From assembly GCA_036404255.1 (NCBI GenBank), contig DASWOP010000126.1:1-9193 (forward strand): a stretch of 9,193 nt of DNA. The letters are read 5' to 3'. The notes under the pieces are model-generated. The model had not been told where the DNA came from, searched no databases, and saw nothing but the letters and a program-made list of their open reading frames with translations. The stretch's first letter is position 1; the number at the start of each line of letters is the position of its first letter. Made by a program: the position numbers and the translations under genes. This DNA comes from JARLFX01 sp036404255 (GTDB lineage: Bacteria > Acidobacteriota > Terriglobia > Terriglobales > Acidobacteriaceae). Below are positions 5,420-9,193 of this stretch, one piece after another.

Positions 5420-5836
5420 GGTTCGCGCGGGGCGCGAATGGGATATGTAGCGGTAGCTCAGTGGACGCGTTAGACGATAGTCAGAACTGTCGCTGATTGA
5501 GGTGTCAGGAATAAAGCCGAATGGTTCCAAGGCTTTTGCGAGTTCGGACGAATCAGCAATCCCAAAGACGCTGATATAGCGAAGATGTGGGTGAAGATCC
5601 GCAAGAGTGGGAAGTAATCCCAGTAGATTTTCAATTGATGAAAATACTGGAGATACTTTGAAAGTAGTAAGCGCTTCCTCTGGTTGCTACAAATCCTTTG
5701 CGATTTGCAGCAACTCAGGAGGAAGCGCATCATGTGCATTCTGCTCTGATGTCCACACGGGGCAACTCATTACGAGAGTGTCGAGGCTAACTGGACTGAC
5801 GTTCGAACTGAATACAATCGCTACTCTTCTATTCAC
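5399..5836 (-). pseudogene. Unrecognised gene after pgk, interrupted by in-frame amber stop
   Basis: A GTG at 5836 directly follows the pgk stop and opens a 49-codon frame (VNRRVAIVFSSNV..., with LDTLVMSCPVW further on). It ends at TAG 5689-5687. The same frame then stays open for 95 codons, including LTTFKVSPVFSSIENLLGLL and LRYISVFGIADSSELAKALE, to a TAG at 5401-5399. Both halves look protein-like and are less GC-rich than pgk. No plausible start or RBS precedes the second half. The simplest reading is one protein of about 130-140 residues broken by a nonsense mutation. Amber readthrough, sequencing error or a truncated 49-residue product are alternatives. Its last codons lie in the REP block and may not be native. 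I do not recognise the family, and the start codon is uncertain because no Shine-Dalgarno is visible. Confidence 0.6.
5422..5438. repeat. GC-rich hairpin beside the right REP block
   Basis: TTCGCGC (5422-5428) and GCGCGAA (5432-5438) form a perfect 7-bp stem with a GGG loop, 3 bp after the right REP tail. It lies inside the 3' end of the amber-interrupted frame. It may be part of the REP insertion or a weak terminator of the ridA-pgk transcript, although no T-run follows. Confidence 0.5.
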
Positions 5837-7051
5837 TTATTTATCCGTCAGGGCTTCGACGCCGGGGAGCTTTTTGCCTTCGAGGAATTCGAGCGATGCG
5901 CCGCCACCGGTGGAGATGTGGGTGATGCGGTCGGCTACGCCGGACTTCTTGACGGCGGAGACGGAATCACCACCACCGACGATGCTGATGGCATTCGTGT
6001 TATCCGCCACGGCGTGAGCGATCTGCATGGTGCCCTGCGCGAAGGCGGGCATTTCGAAGACGCCCATGGGGCCGTTCCAGACGATGGTGTGGGCTTCGGA
6101 GATCTCTTTCTTGAAGAGGTCGATGGACTTGGGGCCGATGTCAAGCGCCATCCACTCCGCAGGGAAGGGGCCGTCGCCTTCGAAGATCTGGGTCTTGGCG
6201 TCGGCGGCGAACTTGTCTGCCAGTTTGTGATCGACAGGAAGGAGGAAGCGGACGCCCTTGGCTGCGGCCTTGTCGAGCGCGGCCTTGGCGATGTCGAGCT
6301 TGTCGATCTCAACGAGCGACTTGCCGACGTCCTGGCCCTTGGCCTTCAGGAAGGTATAGGCCATGCCTCCGCCGATGATGATGGCGTCGACCTTGTCGAG
6401 CAGGTTGTCGATCACCTTGATCTTGTCGGAGACCTTGGCGCCGCCGATGATGGCGACGAAGGGCTTGTCAGGCTGGGTGAGCGCCTTGCCCATGTAGGTG
6501 AGTTCCTTCTCCATGAGCAGGCCGGCGGCGGATTGCGGGACGAAGTGGGTGATGCCTTCGGTGGAGGCGTGGGCGCGATGCGCGGAGCCGAAGGCGTCGT
6601 TGACGTAGATGTCGCAGAGGGCGGCGAGTTTTTTGGCGAAGGCGGGATCGTTGGCTTCCTCTTCGGCGTGGAAGCGGAGATTCTCAAGCAGCAGCGTCTG
6701 GCCGGATTCGAGATTGCGGGACATCTCCTCGGCAACTTCACCGACACAGTCGGGCGAGAAGGCGACGTTCTCGTCTGCGCCGACGATCTTGTCGAGGAGC
6801 TCGCGGAGGCGAGTGACGACGGGGCGCAGGCTCATCTTGGCGTTGGGCTTGCCCTTGGGGCGGCCGAGGTGCGAACAGAGAATGACCTTGGCTTTGCGGC
6901 GGAGAGCAAATTCAATGGTCGGCATGGTTTCGCGGATGCGGGTGTCGTCCGTGATCTCCTGTCCGTCTTCGGCAAGAGGCACGTTGAAATCGACGCGGAT
7001 GAGAACGCGCTTGTTGGTGAGGTCGAGGTCGCGAATGGAGAGCTTTGACAT
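5837..7051 (-). CDS. pgk: Phosphoglycerate kinase
   Basis: This 404-residue cytoplasmic enzyme transfers phosphate between 1,3-bisphosphoglycerate and ADP. Family motifs appear in order: RVDFNVPL (18-25), SHLGRPKG, LLLENLRFH, YVNDAFGSAHRAHAST, IIGGAKVSDKI in the hinge, IIGGGMAYTFLKAKG, WNGPMGVFE and the nucleotide-binding VGGGDSVSAV plus HISTGGGASLEFLEGK near the C-terminus. Length is normal and no key motif is missing. AGGAG at 7062-7058 is spaced 6 nt from ATG 7051. It lies 66 nt downstream of the ridA-like stop on the same strand with no terminator between, so the two are probably co-transcribed. The amber-interrupted frame begins right after its stop. Confidence 0.98.
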   Translation of the reverse strand: MSKLSIRDLDLTNKRVLIRVDFNVPLAEDGQEITDDTRIRETMPTIEFALRRKAKVILCSHLGRPKGKPNAKMSLRPVVTRLRELLDKIVGADENVAFSPDCVGEVAEEMSRNLESGQTLLLENLRFHAEEEANDPAFAKKLAALCDIYVNDAFGSAHRAHASTEGITHFVPQSAAGLLMEKELTYMGKALTQPDKPFVAIIGGAKVSDKIKVIDNLLDKVDAIIIGGGMAYTFLKAKGQDVGKSLVEIDKLDIAKAALDKAAAKGVRFLLPVDHKLADKFAADAKTQIFEGDGPFPAEWMALDIGPKSIDLFKKEISEAHTIVWNGPMGVFEMPAFAQGTMQIAHAVADNTNAISIVGGGDSVSAVKKSGVADRITHISTGGGASLEFLEGKKLPGVEALTDK

Positions 7052-7117
7052 TTGTGACTCCTGTGCTGTGTGCGCGCTGGGCGCGGTGCGAAGTTCGATT
7101 ATCGTTGCGTAGACATT

Positions 7118-7492
7118 CTAGTCTGAGATGTAGGCATCCGCTTCAATCTCTACGCGCCATTTTGGGTTGAGCAGGGAGGCGATGACCATGGTGGAGGCAG
7201 GGCGGATGACGCCGAATACCTCGCCGTGGGCGCGGCCGATCTCTTCCCAGTCTTCAGCGTGGGCGAGAAACATGCGCGTGCGTACGACCTGATCGAAGCT
7301 GGCGCCGGCTTTGGCGAGCGCTGCCTGGATGAGGCCGAGAACGACGCGGGTCTGCTCGGCCGGGGAGCTTTCTTCAGCGCCGACGGGGCCGGTGCCGGAG
7401 ACATGCACGTAGTTGCCCACGCGAACGGCGCGCGAGAAACCGATGATGGGTTCGAAGGGGGAGGTGCCGGGAATGTTGATGCGGTCGGACAT
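7118..7492 (-). CDS. RidA-family (YjgF/YER057c/UK114) protein lacking the catalytic Arg
   Basis: This 124-residue protein has the small trimeric chorismate-mutase-like Rid fold. Marks are AVRVGNYVHVSGTGPVG (22-38), VVRTRMFLAHAEDW (69-82), GEVFGVIRPAST (90-101) and the terminal VEIEADAYI. In RidA proper an Arg (E. coli Arg105, in PARSCVEV) holds the substrate carboxylate and is needed to hydrolyse 2-aminoacrylate and other enamines/imines. The aligned residue here is Ser100, which places it among the Arg-less Rid subfamilies with no established imine deaminase activity. AAGGA at 7503-7499, 6 nt before ATG 7492, supports the start. It sits between gap and pgk, separated from gap by a strong terminator, and probably heads the ridA-like/pgk transcript. 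Confidence 0.9.
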   Translation of the reverse strand: MSDRINIPGTSPFEPIIGFSRAVRVGNYVHVSGTGPVGAEESSPAEQTRVVLGLIQAALAKAGASFDQVVRTRMFLAHAEDWEEIGRAHGEVFGVIRPASTMVIASLLNPKWRVEIEADAYISD

Positions 7493-7532
7493 GGCCGTTC
7501 CTTGTGCACTGTGCTACAGCGCGCGAGAAGCA

Positions 7533-7559
7533 GATTCTTCGCTGCGCTCAGAATGACAG
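7533..7559. repeat. Widespread intergenic repeat (GATTCTTCGCT...CAGAATGAC type)
   Basis: The sequence between ridA and gap contains GATTCTTCGCTGCGC followed by TCAGAATGACAG, with ATTCT/AGAAT as short inverted ends. I recall this motif as a common dispersed intergenic repeat in Acidobacteria and other phyla. It is often mis-translated as a peptide containing FFAALRMT, which one frame here would also give. No second copy is in this window, so repetition cannot be shown from the sequence alone. Confidence 0.5.
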
Positions 7560-7577
7560 GATCAAACTGTGGGCAGA

Positions 7578-7611
7578 AAAAACGGAGATGCTAGATAGCA
7601 TCTCCGTTTTT
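7578..7611 (-). terminator. Intrinsic terminator of gap
   Basis: Read on the minus strand, AAAAACGGAGATGCT and its complement enclose a 4-nt loop in a 15-bp stem with a GC-containing core, followed by a T6 run. It lies 14 nt after the gap stop. The mirror-image A/T flanks mean it could also work on the plus strand. It isolates gap from ridA-pgk. Confidence 0.92.
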
Positions 7612-7625
7612 GTGCCGTTTACAAA

Positions 7626-8630
<1,005 letters not shown>

Positions 8631-8639
8631 GTTGCCGAA

Positions 8640-8645
8640 CTCCTC
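8640..8645 (-). promoter_or_regulatory. Ribosome binding site of gap
   Basis: GAGGAG on the minus strand, 9 nt before the ATG at 8630. I could not assign a convincing promoter in the AT-richer bases above it (8650-8700). Confidence 0.75.
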
Positions 8646-9116
8646 GTGATTTTTTGATTCCGGGCGTAAATGATGAAGCCAAAATTACGCTACACAGAAA
8701 GCCGGACCGTGGGGAATTCAGAAGACCAGCCTGTAGCGGATGCTACCACTCTGGCAAGTGGGGAGCAAATTCCCTCGAAATACTGAGGTTTTTGTGTATT
8801 TTGGAAGTACAGATGCCGCGGTCCTGAGCACAGGCCGGATATGGCAGGACCGGGCCGTTTTGCGCAGGATCATCCAGCAAAGGCCGATATCGAACAGGTA
8901 CACTACGAGTATGCTGATTGAGAGGAAGTTCTTGAGCGCTATGCCACGGGTTGTGGACAATAGAAGCGAAGTTGAATAACTTCGATCGCGCAAGGATCTT
9001 TCAACAGAATGATTTGCAGCGGAAGTTGTGAAGAAGGGAATACATACGGTCGCTGATCTGCTGTAGAAGTTGCACCAGATTGCGGGCAGCGTACACCGTG
9101 TGTTACAAACCGAACT
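8646..9116. other. Long intergenic region upstream of gap, no convincing gene
   Basis: Two overlapping open frames of 79-91 codons on opposite strands have no Shine-Dalgarno, no recognisable motif and similar length, so neither is called. Visible structure: adjacent short hairpins GTAGC/GCTAC (8733-8746) and CCACT/AGTGG (8746-8761), a perfect 18-bp dyad CGAAGTT-GAAT-AACTTCG (8967-8984), and a single DnaA-box-like TTGTGGACAA (8951-8960). The region presumably contains the gap promoter. Confidence 0.55.
8967..8984. promoter_or_regulatory. Perfect 7-bp dyad, possible operator
   Basis: CGAAGTT-GAAT-AACTTCG is a perfect inverted repeat with a 4-bp centre. It is followed by no T-run on either strand, so it is not a typical terminator. 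Its size suits a dimeric DNA-binding protein. It is far from the gap start (about 340 bp), so its target is unclear. Confidence 0.3.
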
Positions 9117-9193
9117 ATGCGCGAATGGATGCGCGAAAAAATGAGACGACGCACTAAGCGTGGACCGAACAATTCGGAGTCCACAGGAAAAAT
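9117..9193 (+). CDS. Possible 5' end of a plus-strand gene, cut by the window edge
   Basis: From ATG 9117 the frame is open to the edge, giving MREWMREKMRRRTKRGPNN and a few more residues; an in-frame ATG at 9129 begins a second copy of ATGCGCGAA. The N-terminus is very basic. No Shine-Dalgarno is visible and 25 codons are too few to identify it. A 6+4-bp inverted repeat (9160-9184, GTGGAC...GTCCAC) lies inside it, which argues somewhat for non-coding sequence instead. Confidence 0.2.
   Translation, partial: MREWMREKMRRRTKRGPNNSESTGK

Noticed and set aside
5448..5530. tRNA-like A-box (TAGCTCAGTGGA) on the plus strand
   Set aside because: No acceptor stem, no anticodon arm of correct geometry and no GGTTCGAATCC-type T-loop follow; the match falls inside the minus-strand amber-interrupted frame.
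5470..5739. Minus-strand open frame of 89 codons after pgk
   Set aside because: It is a different frame of the same stretch as the amber-interrupted gene, lacks an RBS and reads as low-quality sequence; the frame continuing from GTG 5836 is more protein-like.
5918..7048. Long plus-strand open frame opposite pgk
   Set aside because: Antisense shadow of pgk caused by GC-rich third codon positions; Gly/Asp/Val-rich with no known motif.
8951..8960. DnaA-box-like TTGTGGACAA
   Set aside because: Single imperfect match with no cluster, AT-rich unwinding element or dnaA/dnaN neighbour, so not an origin.
8718..8993. Overlapping frames of 91 (-) and 79 (+) codons upstream of gap
   Set aside because: No RBS, no recognisable motif, opposite strands of the same bases; insufficient to call either.

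Overview
This is a GC-rich bacterial chromosome segment. It most resembles an acidobacterium of the Terriglobus/Granulicella/Edaphobacter type. That assignment is an inference: it rests on the Tat-exported DUF1501 protein, on GGGGCTAAAGCCCC-type palindromes around a REP-associated tyrosine transposase, and on an intergenic repeat common in such genomes. No rRNA or other taxonomic marker is present.

Layout. Bases 64-1323 (+) encode a DUF1501 protein with a twin-arginine signal. A convergent gap (1324-1678) holds a strong GC hairpin and a foldable stretch that may be a small RNA. On the minus strand an N-terminally anchored alpha/beta-hydrolase-fold protein is followed after 9 nt by a DoxX membrane protein. 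The hydrolase appears to have lost its whole catalytic triad. Divergent from it (+) are a small Rieske ferredoxin and then a 42-residue secreted peptide whose predicted mature part is half histidine. A symmetric bidirectional terminator separates that peptide from tpiA.

Bases 3778-8630 are a minus-strand central-glycolysis block. In transcription order it reads gap, terminator, a divergent RidA-family gene, pgk, a short unrecognised gene abutting pgk and interrupted by an in-frame amber codon, a REP/RAYT unit, then tpiA. The three glycolytic enzymes GAPDH, PGK and TPI catalyse neighbouring steps and keep all active-site residues checked. The REP/RAYT unit is a 147-residue Y1 (HUH) transposase-like protein between two same-orientation copies of a three-palindrome repeat. 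It separates tpiA from the rest, and its right copy supplies the last codons and stop of the amber-interrupted gene.

Bases 8631-9193 show no convincing gene, only dyads and perhaps the start of a plus-strand reading frame at the edge. The most unusual items are the amber-interrupted gene, the composite REP repeats around the RAYT, the pseudo-hydrolase, the His-rich micropeptide and the RNA-like convergent gap. I see no defence system, CRISPR array, tRNA or rRNA.
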